NCBI RefSeq assembly: GCF_007004665.1
Contig: NZ_ML660053.1
Coordinates: forward strand, 310,001 to 374,000
Direction of reading: 5' to 3'
Origin: Denitrobaculum tricleocarpae
Lineage (GTDB): Bacteria; Pseudomonadota; Alphaproteobacteria; Kiloniellales; Kiloniellaceae
Length of the DNA: 64,000 bases
Made by a program: the position numbers and the translations under genes. The notes under the pieces are model-generated. The model was not told the DNA's origin, did no database searches, and worked only from the letters and a program-made list of their open reading frames with translations. This document shows positions 1 to 8,045 of this stretch, one piece after another (position 1 is the stretch's first letter; every line of letters begins with the position of its first letter).

Positions 1-369
1 GACATCGCGTCGGAGCATGTTCAGGTCATGACCGATCGCGACGACTGGTTTCTGGAGAACATGACGTCTTACGGAGCCCTCTTTCTCGGACCGCGCACCA
101 ATGTTGCAAACGGCGACAAGGTGATCGGCACCAATCACACCCTGCCGACCAAGAAGGCGGGCCGCTACACCGGCGGGCTGTGGGTCGGGAAGTTTCTGAA
201 AACCCACAGCTATCAAAAGGTGGTCACGGATGAGGCGGCTGCGGAGATCGGCGAATACTGTTCGCGCCTCTGCGTCCTTGAGGGCTTCATCGGTCACGCC
301 GAGCAGGCCAATGTCCGGGTGCGCCGCTACGGCGGCCGCAACATTCCTTACGGAGCCGCGGCTGAATGA
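1..369 (+). CDS. hpsN: Histidinol-dehydrogenase-like sulfopropanediol dehydrogenase (HpsN-like), C-terminal part
   Basis: Only the last 122 codons are in the window; the frame is open from base 1, so the gene begins upstream. The visible part has the HisD-family signature GTNHTLPT followed by [15 protein letters not shown], where the family places zinc and substrate contacts. The wording [20 protein letters not shown] resembles what I recall of HpsN, which oxidises (R)-2,3-dihydroxypropane-1-sulfonate in two NAD+ steps to (R)-sulfolactate, more than biosynthetic HisD. The stop overlaps the start of the following dehydrogenase (ATGA), so the two are translationally coupled. The suyAB sulfolactate genes 21 kb away support the sulfonate reading. 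The family is sure; the HpsN substrate is inference. Confidence 0.72.
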   Translation, partial: DIASEHVQVMTDRDDWFLENMTSYGALFLGPRTNVANGDKVIGTNHTLPTKKAGRYTGGLWVGKFLKTHSYQKVVTDEAAAEIGEYCSRLCVLEGFIGHAEQANVRVRRYGGRNIPYGAAAE

Positions 370-1130
370 CGCTCCCCCGCACGCCTTCTTTCCGGCTCGA
401 CGGGAAACGCGCCCTAGTCACCGGCGCCTCCTCGGGCATCGGCCTCGCCAGTGCCGTTGCCTTGGCGGAGGCCGGGGCGCATGTGGTCTGCGCCGCGCGC
501 CGGATCGAGGCCCTGAAGGACGTCGTCACGGAGATCGGGGCCGAGAGCTGGTCTGCCGAGGCGCTGTGCCTGGACGTGGCGGACATCGAAGCCACAGCCG
601 GCGCGGTCGAGATGCACGGCCCCTTCGACGTGCTTATCAACAGTGCGGGACTCGCCCGCCATTCGCCGGTGACCGAGACCGCGGCGGCGGATTTCGATGC
701 GGTGATGGCGCTGAACCTGCGCGGGGCCTACTTCCTGGCCCAGGCGGTGGCGAAGGGGCTGATCGCGGCGGGCCGGGGCGGTTCCCTCATCACGATTTCC
801 TCGCAAATGGGGCATGTCGGCGGTGTCGACCGTGCCGTCTACTGCGCCTCGAAGCATGCCGTGGAGGGCTTCACCAAAGCGATGGCGGTCGAGTTGGGTC
901 CGCACGACATCCGGGTCAACAGCCTCTGCCCGACGTTTATCCGCACGGCCCTGACCGAAGCGACTTTTGACGACCCGGAGCGCGTGCGCTGGATCGAGGA
1001 GAAGATCAAGCTGGGCCGCGTCGGTGAGGTCGAAGATATCATGGGTGCCGTGGTTTTTCTGGCGTCCGGCGCGTCTGCGCTGGTGACCGGCACGGCGCTC
1101 ATGGTCGACGGCGGTTGGACAGCCGGTTAG
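366..1130 (+). CDS. Short-chain dehydrogenase/reductase (possible HpsO/HpsP-type partner)
   Basis: A 254-residue classical SDR. It has the Rossmann motif TGASSGIG at residues 19-26, an NSAG motif, ISSQMG with the catalytic serine near residue 145, and YCASK with catalytic Tyr159 and Lys163. The length is normal for a single-domain soluble SDR. The start codon overlaps the stop of the preceding HisD-like gene by 4 bp, so both are made from one message. In known DHPS pathways, SDR-type dehydrogenases (HpsO, HpsP) interconvert the enantiomers of dihydroxypropanesulfonate beside HpsN; this gene is placed to do that. SDR substrates cannot be read from sequence, so a sugar or polyol substrate is equally possible. 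Confidence 0.85.
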   Translation: MTLPRTPSFRLDGKRALVTGASSGIGLASAVALAEAGAHVVCAARRIEALKDVVTEIGAESWSAEALCLDVADIEATAGAVEMHGPFDVLINSAGLARHSPVTETAAADFDAVMALNLRGAYFLAQAVAKGLIAAGRGGSLITISSQMGHVGGVDRAVYCASKHAVEGFTKAMAVELGPHDIRVNSLCPTFIRTALTEATFDDPERVRWIEEKIKLGRVGEVEDIMGAVVFLASGASALVTGTALMVDGGWTAG

Positions 1131-1241
1131 AGCGTTTCACATTTACCTGGAAACGTAACGCCTCAAAATTTGCGTTCGAGATCAGCAATTTGCTGAGCGA
1201 GAGGCAGTGAATTTTGAGTCCGCCTAATTGTGACTTGCTCT
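1129..1241. repeat. Nested extragenic palindrome of ~113 bp
   Basis: Three nested inverted repeats share one centre: outer imperfect arms 1129-1145 and 1225-1241 (AGAGC...TCACA paired with TGTGA...GCTCT), middle arms CTCAAAATT (1162-1170) and AATTTTGAG (1210-1218), and inner arms TCAGCA (1182-1187) and TGCTGA (1191-1196). It fills the gap between the convergent SDR and methyltransferase genes and begins on the SDR stop codon. It may act as a bidirectional terminator-like or mRNA-end structure, or be a dispersed extragenic repeat. There is no T-run typical of an intrinsic terminator. Confidence 0.6.
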
Positions 1242-1261
1242 AGCTTTTCAGGCCGCCGGCC

Positions 1262-2089
1262 TCAGTTGCCTTTCCGGGCGATCAGGATGTAGCTGAGCGG
1301 CAGTTGCTCCGGCTGATTTTCGAAGGTCGGGCGATTACCGATATCCAGCGGCAGCTCCTCGAAGTCTTCAATCCGGAAGCCGTTGCCGACCACGCCCATA
1401 ATGATGTCGCTCATCTTGTGAAAGGTCCAATAGACCGGCTGGGCGTCGTAGGATTTGCCGCTCCAGTAATCCAGGCCGCTGTCTTCCCGGTAGGGGGCGG
1501 AGCGGAAATAGGACTCGTCCGGCTGTGGTGGCATAGACTGTTCGCCGTCGGGGTACATGTTCAGGATCGGATGATCCTCGTAGAGAAACATCCGCCCGCC
1601 GGGTTTGAGCACGCGCGCGACCGTCGCGAAGAACGCACTGAGGTCCGGCATCCAGCCGAGTACTCCGATGGTCATGACCGCCAGATCGAAGTTCTCGTCG
1701 TACCCCGGCGGGATCGCGGTGATCTCCGTTTGCACGAACTCGAGGTCCTGTCCGGCCGCGGCGGCCAGTTCGCGCCCCTGATCCAGAAAGGCCTGCGAAA
1801 AATCGAAACCGACGCAACGGCCCGCACCCATGTTTCTGATCGAAAGTAGTTCCCGTGCGTTGTTGCAGCAGAGCTGGGCTACGGATTGTCCGCTGACGCC
1901 GAGCATCTTCAGGCGTGTGGTGGCGACCTCGTCCAGGCAGGAGAAGCCGGGCCTGGCGAAGTTCGCCAGCAGCTCGGCAAACTGCGGATGGGCGCGGTGA
2001 TGCTCGGCCGCCTCGTTCCATCCGGCCTGGTTGGCGGCTCTCAGGCCGTCGTCGGTGAGCCCTGCGGGTGGTTGCGTAGGATCGGTCAT
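1262..2089 (-). CDS. Class I SAM-dependent methyltransferase
   Basis: 275 residues with a seven-strand methyltransferase layout. A degenerate glycine-poor motif I (VAQLCCNNARELLSI, about residue 70) is followed by an acidic strand end (GFDFS), then FDLAVMTIGVLGWM (about residue 135) and the post-motif ARVLKPGGRMFLYEDHP. The last is the methyltransf_11-type signature. There is no signal peptide or membrane segment, so it is cytosolic. The acceptor is unknown; the C-terminal half is rich in aromatic and acidic residues, as in small-molecule methyltransferases. It converges on the SDR gene across the palindrome and appears monocistronic. The start is the ATG at 2089, with only a weak ribosome site. 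Confidence 0.8.
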   Translation of the reverse strand: MTDPTQPPAGLTDDGLRAANQAGWNEAAEHHRAHPQFAELLANFARPGFSCLDEVATTRLKMLGVSGQSVAQLCCNNARELLSIRNMGAGRCVGFDFSQAFLDQGRELAAAAGQDLEFVQTEITAIPPGYDENFDLAVMTIGVLGWMPDLSAFFATVARVLKPGGRMFLYEDHPILNMYPDGEQSMPPQPDESYFRSAPYREDSGLDYWSGKSYDAQPVYWTFHKMSDIIMGVVGNGFRIEDFEELPLDIGNRPTFENQPEQLPLSYILIARKGN

Positions 2090-2167
2090 GAGCTGTTTGC
2101 CTGCGATTCAAAAGACACTATTGTTCGAAGAGGTTTTTAAGTCAGCCACTTAAAGGTTTAAGTCGCG

Positions 2168-2533
2168 ATGGAACTAATTGCTGAGAACGACGCGCTACTA
2201 GAACACTTACAAGGAAACAACAGCTTGTTGGATTCTGTAATAGAAAAAATCGAGATAACCGGCGATTTGGATCAAGTCACGGTAAGTGTGTGGCTCAAGA
2301 TGCGGCCTTCAGCGTCAAAAGATAAAATTAAGATCCGTTTCGAGCGCTGTAAAAGCTATGATTTCACCTTTTCAGACAGTTACGTTTTTTACAATGTCGA
2401 ACGCATTAAACTGTTTCGTACGAATGAAAACCTCTTCTACGTTTCGTTCGATCCGTTCGATGAAATCGAAACTGTGTCAGATAAAGACACTGATGTAATT
2501 CAGGCAAGCTCTGTGAAGGCTTACAGTCTCTAA
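2168..2533 (+). CDS. Hypothetical protein, AT-rich
   Basis: 121 residues, not recognised. The protein is acidic with an N-terminal helical stretch (AENDALLEHLQGNNSLLDSV), then alternating hydrophobic/polar segments suggesting beta strands (QVTVSVWLKM, DKIKIRFERC, NLFYVSFDPF). No signal peptide or membrane segment is visible. The base composition is clearly more A/T-rich than its neighbours, which fits recent acquisition. It stands alone between a divergent methyltransferase and a convergent DUF1028 gene. The open frame and beta-rich pattern suggest a real gene, but coding is inferred from length and composition only. Confidence 0.5.
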   Translation: MELIAENDALLEHLQGNNSLLDSVIEKIEITGDLDQVTVSVWLKMRPSASKDKIKIRFERCKSYDFTFSDSYVFYNVERIKLFRTNENLFYVSFDPFDEIETVSDKDTDVIQASSVKAYSL

Positions 2534-2580
2534 AAAATTGAAACGCCTTCCGTTCAGATTCGTCAAGGAGTAACCACGCT

Positions 2581-3327
2581 CTATGGATTGGCGAAGGACG
2601 CCGACCTGTATCCGCTCTTCTGCTGTTCCTCTTCCAGCGCCTGCAGCTTTTTATCCAGCTCCGTCCGGTCGGTCAGGCCGGAGGGGTTGGCGGCCGTCGG
2701 GATCGCTTCGGCGAAATGCAGGTAACGTTCCTGTGCGACCGCGTAGAGACGGCGCAGTTCTGCCAGGGGATCGGCGTGATCGTCGGCGCGCAGGTCGAGC
2801 CAGGGATAGGCCTCGCCGCGATAGACCTGCACGGCGGCGGATTGCTTGCCGCGCTTGTCGCCGCCGGCGGCTTCCCCGGCCTCCATCGCGCCGAGCAGCC
2901 GTTCCAGCAACGGCAACTCCGGATGTGCCTGATAGCTCTTCAAGGTCTCCTCGATGACCGCCGGACCCGCCAGCATATTGCCGGCGACCGAGACCTGATC
3001 GTCGAGCAGGTGCCCGGCCCAATCGACGCAGGCGCTGCCGGTAAAGGCGGCGCTGCGTCCCCGGGCATCGATCATGTGAAGCTGGCGGCTGTCCCGGCCC
3101 TCGTCGGCGGCGGTCAGGGACGCCACGATCTCTTCCGGCGATTTGCCCTCGGCCAGCATGACGAGTCCGTGAATGCCGTAATGCGGATTGACGAAGGCCT
3201 GGGTCGCAACCGCGCCCACATGACTGCAGAGGTGCGGCACGCGGGAACCCACCGCGAAAAAGCGGCTGGCCACTGCGATACCCAGATCGCCGCTCTCCGG
3301 ATCACGGGCAACAATGGACCAGGTCAT
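2581..3327 (-). CDS. DUF1028 family protein (Ntn-hydrolase-like)
   Basis: 248 residues matching the DUF1028 family: N-terminal MTWSIVARDPESGDLGIAVASRFFAVG, AVATQAFVNPHYGIHGL, and GSACVDWAGHLLDDQVSVAGNML. The family has an Ntn-hydrolase-like fold and often lies beside peptide transporters and gamma-glutamyl or amino-acid hydrolases, so a peptidase or amidase role is likely but unproven. It is the last gene of the transporter/gamma-glutamyltransferase run on this strand, 31 bp after the LysE-type gene. A GGGAGAG ribosome site precedes the ATG. The C-terminus carries a Glu/Lys/Gln-rich helix (about residues 215-240). No signal peptide. Confidence 0.85.
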   Translation of the reverse strand: MTWSIVARDPESGDLGIAVASRFFAVGSRVPHLCSHVGAVATQAFVNPHYGIHGLVMLAEGKSPEEIVASLTAADEGRDSRQLHMIDARGRSAAFTGSACVDWAGHLLDDQVSVAGNMLAGPAVIEETLKSYQAHPELPLLERLLGAMEAGEAAGGDKRGKQSAAVQVYRGEAYPWLDLRADDHADPLAELRRLYAVAQERYLHFAEAIPTAANPSGLTDRTELDKKLQALEEEQQKSGYRSASFANP

Positions 3328-3358
3328 GTTCTCTCTCCCTTGCTTGAAGGTTCACTGA

Positions 3359-3991
3359 TTATTCGCTGCGCAACGCGATGTGCAGCCCAATGGCGACAAA
3401 GAGGCCGCCGCCGATTTCTTGACCGATCCGGGCCATGCCGCGAGAACGGGAGGCCCAGGCGGCGAGTCTTTCCGAGAAAAGAACGCAGATGACGTCGGTC
3501 GCCGAAAACGCCAGGTTCGCCAGAGCTCCCAGAATGACGATCTGCAGCCACAGAGGCGCGGCAGCGTCCGGCGACGCGAACTGAGGAAGGAACGCCAGAA
3601 AAAACAGGGCCGTCTTCGGGTTCAGAATTTCCACGAAAAAACTGTCTTTGAAGGCCCGCGAAGCAGGCGGCTGCGGCGGCAGTTCCGGGCTCCGGCCCTC
3701 TCGCCGGGCATCCCGGATCATCTTTACGCCCATCCAGATCAGATAGCCGGCGCCAAGCAGCTTCATGGCCTCGAAGAAGACCGGGACGGCTTGCAGCAGG
3801 ATCGTGATCCCGAAGGAGGCGGCGAGGATGTGCAGATAACCCGCCAGGTGAAAGCCCGCGGCGGAGAGCCAACCCGCCTGCCGCCCGCGCACCATGGTTT
3901 GGATCGACATGTAAAACATGCCGGGACCGGGAATGAAGGCAAAGACGGCGGTCGCAAGCAGGAAAGGTAAAAGCAGTTCGAGCGATGGCAT
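3359..3991 (-). CDS. LysE/RhtB family amino-acid exporter
   Basis: 210 residues, typical for LysE/RhtB exporters. The N-terminus has the family hallmark FIPGPGMFYMSIQTMVRGRQAGWLSAAG, and there are about six hydrophobic segments; PKTALFFLAFLPQF lies near residue 130. These inner-membrane proteins export amino acids or their derivatives by proton exchange. A strong ribosome site (GGAGG, 5 bp from ATG) fixes the start. It lies 141 bp downstream of the gamma-glutamyltransferase gene and just before the DUF1028 gene, so it may dispose of excess amino acid (glutamate, cysteine or similar) released during peptide or glutathione use. The substrate is inferred from context only. Confidence 0.9.
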   Translation of the reverse strand: MPSLELLLPFLLATAVFAFIPGPGMFYMSIQTMVRGRQAGWLSAAGFHLAGYLHILAASFGITILLQAVPVFFEAMKLLGAGYLIWMGVKMIRDARREGRSPELPPQPPASRAFKDSFFVEILNPKTALFFLAFLPQFASPDAAAPLWLQIVILGALANLAFSATDVICVLFSERLAAWASRSRGMARIGQEIGGGLFVAIGLHIALRSE

Positions 3992-4132
3992 ACGCGCCTC
4001 CAGAGGTTCGGCGGCCGGAGGTTCCCGGCCGCTTCATCCCACTAGCTAACACGGGGGTTGCAGATCCCGAGGGCGGCAATTGGTCACCCTTCAATGCCAT
4101 GCGCGCTCCCCTTCCTATCCTCAGTCGGCAGG

Positions 4133-5926
4133 TCACCGCCCAATGGCATAGGCCTGCATCAGGCGCGGCGTCGCCGCGGCGCGCAGCAGGCCGTCGTCGT
4201 CTTTCTTGGCCGCGGTCAGACGCCCGACGCTCCATTCCGGGGCCGCCGTGATGGTGTGGCCGCGCGCCTCCAGATCGGCGAGGACTTCGGCGCCGATGTT
4301 CTCTTCGACCATGATGTGACCTGGGGCCGCCGCCCGAGGATAGAAGGAACTGGGGAAGTGCATGGTGTGGAACAGCGGCGCGTCGATGCATTCCTGCAGA
4401 TTGAGACCGTGATGCACATGGCGCAGGAAGAAGGTCAACTGCCACTGGTCCTGCTGATCGCCACCCGGGGTGCCGAAGGCGAGGCTTGGCTGGCCTTTGT
4501 GCAACGCCAGGGAGGGGGTGAGCGTCGTGCGTGGCCGCTTGCCCGGCGCCAGCGAAGAGGGCAGGCCGGGGGTCAGCCAGAACATCTGGGCGCGCGAATT
4601 CAGGGCGAAACCCAGACCGGGGATCACCGGCGAAGATTGCAGCCAGCCCCCGGACGGGGTGGCCGAGACCATGTTGCCGTGGCGGTCGATGACGTCGATG
4701 TGCACGGTGTCGCCCTTACGGTCGGAAAGGTGGGCCATGGTGGGCTCACCCGCGCCCACGCCCGTGCCACTGACCGAGATGGCACTCTGCGTCTCCAGAC
4801 CGAGCCGGACCTGTTCCTCGAAGCCGGGCACGATGCCGGGACGCTGCTCGGTGGAGGCGCGCGCGCCGATCAGCTTGCGCCGCTCGTCGTTGTAGGCGTC
4901 CGACAGCAGATGCGCCATGGGCACCTTCACGAAGTCAGGATCGCCGTAATAGGCTTCGCGGTCGGCATAGGCGAGTTTCATGGCTTCGACCACCAGGTGC
5001 ACGAAGTCCGCGCCCACCGGGTCCATGGATGAGATGTCGAAGCCTTTCAGCAGAGCAAGGGACTGCAGCAGAACCGGTCCCTGGGTCCAGGCGTTCGCCT
5101 TGGCCACGGTCCAGTCCTGATAGTCGAGAGTCAGCGGCGTGTCGTAGCTCGCCTGCCAGCCGGCCATGTCCGCGCCGGTCAGAACCCCGCCATGCTTCTC
5201 GCCGCTGGCGTCCATGACTTCGGCGGTCCGCAGGTAACTGTCCATGGCCTCGGCGACGAAACCACGGTAGAAGGCGTCGCGCGCCGCATCGATCTGCGCC
5301 TCGCGTCCGGATTTGCTTTCCGCTTCCTCGACGATGCGTTTCCAGGTCGCGGCCAGCGCCGGATTGCGGAAGAGCTTGCCCGCCTTGGGGACCTGTCCAC
5401 CCGGCAGCCAGGTCTCGTAGGAGGTCGGCCATTCTTCCTTAAAGAAGTCGCCCAGACCGGCGATGGTATCCACCGCCCGTTCCAAAATGGGATGACCCTG
5501 CTCGGCGTAATAAATCGCAGGCTCCAGAGCCGCGCGCAGGGAGATGGTGCCGTGATCCCGCAACATCACCATCCAGGCATCGAAGGCGCCGGGGATGACG
5601 GTGGCGAGCAGGCCCGATCCGGGAATGAGATCCAATCCTTGCGCGCGGTAGGCTTCGATGGTCGCGCCTGCGGGGGCGGTGCCCTGGCCACAGAGCACCT
5701 CGACTTTTCCGGTCTTGGCCGAATGGAAAATCATCTGTGCGTCGCCCGCCGGACCGCAAAGATGGGGCTCGACGATTTGCAGCACGAAGCCCATGGCCAC
5801 GGCGGCGTCGAAAGCGTTTCCGTCCTTTTCCAGAATGCCGAAGCCGACCGAGGAAGCGATCCAGTGGGTGGAGGTCGCGACGCCGAAACTGCCGCGAATT
5901 TCCGGACGGGTGGTGAAGGTTGACAT
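4133..5926 (-). CDS. Gamma-glutamyltransferase family Ntn-hydrolase
   Basis: 597 residues, the usual proenzyme length. Self-cleavage should occur before Thr407 in GDTVHIDVID; the family's processing threonine follows an Asp in the same setting. Downstream GNMVSATPSGGW and GLGFALNSR match the small subunit, and GTPGGDQQDQWQ the glycine-rich motif near the C-terminus. The N-terminus shows ATSTHWIAS and GNAFDAAVAMGF. No signal peptide is visible, unlike secreted periplasmic Ggt, so it probably acts in the cytosol on imported gamma-glutamyl peptides, glutathione conjugates or related amides. It is 93 bp downstream of the ABC permease gene and belongs to that uptake operon. A cephalosporin-acylase-like amidase activity is possible. 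Confidence 0.88.
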   Translation of the reverse strand: MSTFTTRPEIRGSFGVATSTHWIASSVGFGILEKDGNAFDAAVAMGFVLQIVEPHLCGPAGDAQMIFHSAKTGKVEVLCGQGTAPAGATIEAYRAQGLDLIPGSGLLATVIPGAFDAWMVMLRDHGTISLRAALEPAIYYAEQGHPILERAVDTIAGLGDFFKEEWPTSYETWLPGGQVPKAGKLFRNPALAATWKRIVEEAESKSGREAQIDAARDAFYRGFVAEAMDSYLRTAEVMDASGEKHGGVLTGADMAGWQASYDTPLTLDYQDWTVAKANAWTQGPVLLQSLALLKGFDISSMDPVGADFVHLVVEAMKLAYADREAYYGDPDFVKVPMAHLLSDAYNDERRKLIGARASTEQRPGIVPGFEEQVRLGLETQSAISVSGTGVGAGEPTMAHLSDRKGDTVHIDVIDRHGNMVSATPSGGWLQSSPVIPGLGFALNSRAQMFWLTPGLPSSLAPGKRPRTTLTPSLALHKGQPSLAFGTPGGDQQDQWQLTFFLRHVHHGLNLQECIDAPLFHTMHFPSSFYPRAAAPGHIMVEENIGAEVLADLEARGHTITAAPEWSVGRLTAAKKDDDGLLRAAATPRLMQAYAIGR

Positions 5927-6019
5927 AGGGGCTCCGAATTTTTTGCTTAAAATTGAAATAGGGATCAGGAAATCTGTATCCGTTTTACGTGTGAGTTCTT
6001 CATGGTCAGTTTTGTCCCG

Positions 6020-6895
6020 TCAGTTTTCCCTGGGATCAAGCGCATCGCGCAAGCCGTCGCCCAGCAGATTGAAACCCAGCACCACCAGGAAGATTGCGGC
6101 GCCCGGCCACATGGCCATCCAGGGCGCCTGACTCAGGAAATTCTTGGCGACGTTCAGCATGCTGCCCCAGCTTGGCGCGGGCGGTTGCTGTCCGAGGCCC
6201 AGGAAGGAGAGGCTGGCTTCCGCAATGATCGCGGTCGCAATGGCCAGAGTCGCCTGAACCAGGATCGGCGCGAAGACGTTGGGCAGGATGTACCGCACGA
6301 TGATCAGCGTATGGGACAGCCCGATTGCGCGTGCACCCTCCACATAGTCTTCCGTCTTCACGCTGAGCACCTGTCCGCGGGTCAGGCGCACGAAGATCGG
6401 CATGTAGGAGAGGCCGATCGCGATCATGGCATTGGTCAAGCTCGGCCCGAGAAAGGCGGCGAGCGCAATGGCCAGGATCAGGAAGGGGGTCGCCAGCAGG
6501 GCGTCCGTCGCGCGCGAGATGATGCCGTCGAGCCAGCCACCGAAGTACCCGGCGATCAGGCCGAAGGGCACACCGATGAGAACGGCGATGGCCACCGAGA
6601 CCACCCCGGCCAGCAGCGAGGCCTGCGCGCCCCAGATCATACGCGAAAGGATGTCCCGGCCCAGTTCGTCCGTGCCGAGCCAGTAAGCGGCGGAAGGCGC
6701 CTGGCGGATCGCCGACCAGGAAGTACCCGCCGGATCGGCAATCGGCAGGAGTGGCGCCAGGATCGCGATGCCGACGAAGAAGAGAACCAGAATCAGACCC
6801 AGGGCGGCGCTTTTGCTGCCCTTGAGCTTTTTCCAGATGCGACTCTCGCTGCGGGAAGAGACTTCCGGTTTCATGGTGGTGACGGCGCTGGTCAT
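6020..6895 (-). CDS. ABC transporter permease, DppC/GsiD type
   Basis: 291 residues with a cytosolic N-terminal tail, a first membrane helix at about residues 30-50, then the binding-protein-dependent transport domain with about five further helices. GTDELGRDILSRMIWGAQASL is the diagnostic DppC/OppC segment, and EASLSFLGLGQQPPAPSWGSML covers the EAA coupling loop region and its typical follow-on. It forms the inner-membrane channel with the neighbouring DppB-type protein. The start (ATG) has a GAGGAA ribosome site lying just after the stop of the upstream permease, a tight operon pair. Confidence 0.93.
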   Translation of the reverse strand: MTSAVTTMKPEVSSRSESRIWKKLKGSKSAALGLILVLFFVGIAILAPLLPIADPAGTSWSAIRQAPSAAYWLGTDELGRDILSRMIWGAQASLLAGVVSVAIAVLIGVPFGLIAGYFGGWLDGIISRATDALLATPFLILAIALAAFLGPSLTNAMIAIGLSYMPIFVRLTRGQVLSVKTEDYVEGARAIGLSHTLIIVRYILPNVFAPILVQATLAIATAIIAEASLSFLGLGQQPPAPSWGSMLNVAKNFLSQAPWMAMWPGAAIFLVVLGFNLLGDGLRDALDPREN

Positions 6896-6905
6896 ATTGG
6901 GTTCC

Positions 6906-7853
6906 TCACACCTGATCCCGCAGACGCGGATTGAGGAAGAGATAAGCGATATCGGCCAGCAGGTTCATGAGGATAAAGCCCACGGCGGTGCAGAGCACGA
7001 CGCCCTGGACCACGGCATAGTCGCGGTTAAAGACGGCATCGACGATCAATTTGCCGAAGCCGGGAATGGTGAAGATCTGTTCGGTCAGCACCGCGCCCGC
7101 CAGCAGTTCGCCGAACAGCAGGGCGCTCAGGGTGACGATGGGCAGCAGGGCATTGCGGAAGGCATGTTTTAAGACCACGACGCTCTCGAACAGGCCCTTG
7201 GCCCGGGCAGTACGGACGTAGTCCGCTTTCAGCACGCCGAGCATGGCGCTGCGGGTATGACGCATCAGCGTCGCGGCAAGCGCGGTGCCCAGGACGAAGG
7301 CGGGCATGATCATGGTCTCGATCGATTTGACGGGGTCTTCGAACAGCGGCTGGTAGCCCGAGGCGGGCAGCCAGCCGAGGTTCACCGAAACCAGCAGGAT
7401 CAGCATGATGCCGAGCCAGAAGTTGGGAACGGAAAGGCCCGACAAGGCAACAACGTTCGCCACGTAGTCGATCATGGTGCCCTTTTTGACGGCGGAGAGG
7501 ATACCGGCCGGAATGCCGATAACCATGGCGATGATCATGGCCATGACGGCGAGTTGGATCGTGACCGGCAGCTTTTCCTTGATCAGTTCCAGGACCGGCT
7601 GATTGGTGCGGAGCGAGATGCCGAAATCACCCTGCAGCACCGAGCTGACCCAGTAAAAATACTGGATCGGGATCGGCTCGTTAAGGCGGTACTTTTCACG
7701 CAGAAAGGCGATGACTTCGGGATCGCGTTCCTCGCCGGCGAGCACCAGGATCGGATCGCCGGGCAGGAGTTTTTGCAGGGTGAAGATAAAGATCGACACC
7801 AGCACCAGGGTTGGGATCGTGATCAGTATGCGTCGGCCGATATAGGAGTACAT
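6906..7853 (-). CDS. ABC transporter permease, DppB/GsiC type
   Basis: 315 residues. It begins MYSYIGRRILITIPTLVLVS, the hallmark first helix of DppB-type permeases, and contains RYRLNEPIPIQY-type spacing before the transmembrane domain, RHTRSAMLGVLKADYVRTARAKG (coupling loop), and the end segment NLLADIAYLFLNPRLRD. About six membrane helices are visible. It pairs with the DppC-type permease 10 bp downstream. The binding-protein gene lies upstream across a 192-bp gap that holds a terminator and a palindromic repeat, so permeases are probably made at lower levels than the binding protein. Confidence 0.93.
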   Translation of the reverse strand: MYSYIGRRILITIPTLVLVSIFIFTLQKLLPGDPILVLAGEERDPEVIAFLREKYRLNEPIPIQYFYWVSSVLQGDFGISLRTNQPVLELIKEKLPVTIQLAVMAMIIAMVIGIPAGILSAVKKGTMIDYVANVVALSGLSVPNFWLGIMLILLVSVNLGWLPASGYQPLFEDPVKSIETMIMPAFVLGTALAATLMRHTRSAMLGVLKADYVRTARAKGLFESVVVLKHAFRNALLPIVTLSALLFGELLAGAVLTEQIFTIPGFGKLIVDAVFNRDYAVVQGVVLCTAVGFILMNLLADIAYLFLNPRLRDQV

Positions 7854-7888
7854 GGTTCCGGGATCGTTCAGCGTGCTCTATCGCGAAG

Positions 7889-7968
7889 TGCGTTTCTAGA
7901 TCAGATCCGGATTAGATGGAATCGCCTTCGGCGATCCGTCGTATCGGTGAATCTGCTCTAGAAACGCA
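7889..7968. repeat. Long palindromic extragenic element between binding-protein and permease genes
   Basis: Arms of 18 bp (TGCGTTTCTAGATCAGAT at 7889-7906; ATCTGCTCTAGAAACGCA at 7951-7968) match at 17 of 18 pairs and enclose a second hairpin, ATCGCC (7921-7926) / GGCGAT (7930-7935). The transcript of the operon would fold here. It may be a dispersed extragenic repeat; its position suggests it also protects the upstream binding-protein message from 3' decay or tunes permease translation. Confidence 0.7.
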
Positions 7969-8000
7969 TTTTGCTCTGGGCCGCTGCCTGCAAAAGAGGG

Positions 8001-8030
8001 AAAAAAGGGGGCCCGGTGTTCCCGGGCCCC
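8001..8030 (-). terminator. Rho-independent terminator after the binding-protein gene
   Basis: On the minus strand a 9-bp perfect GC stem (arms GGGGCCCGG 8008-8016 and CCGGGCCCC 8022-8030) with a 5-base loop is followed by six T residues (8006-8001). It lies 16 bp after the binding-protein stop. Partial read-through would explain how the downstream permease genes are still expressed. Confidence 0.88.
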
Positions 8031-8045
8031 TAGGCTGGCACTAAT

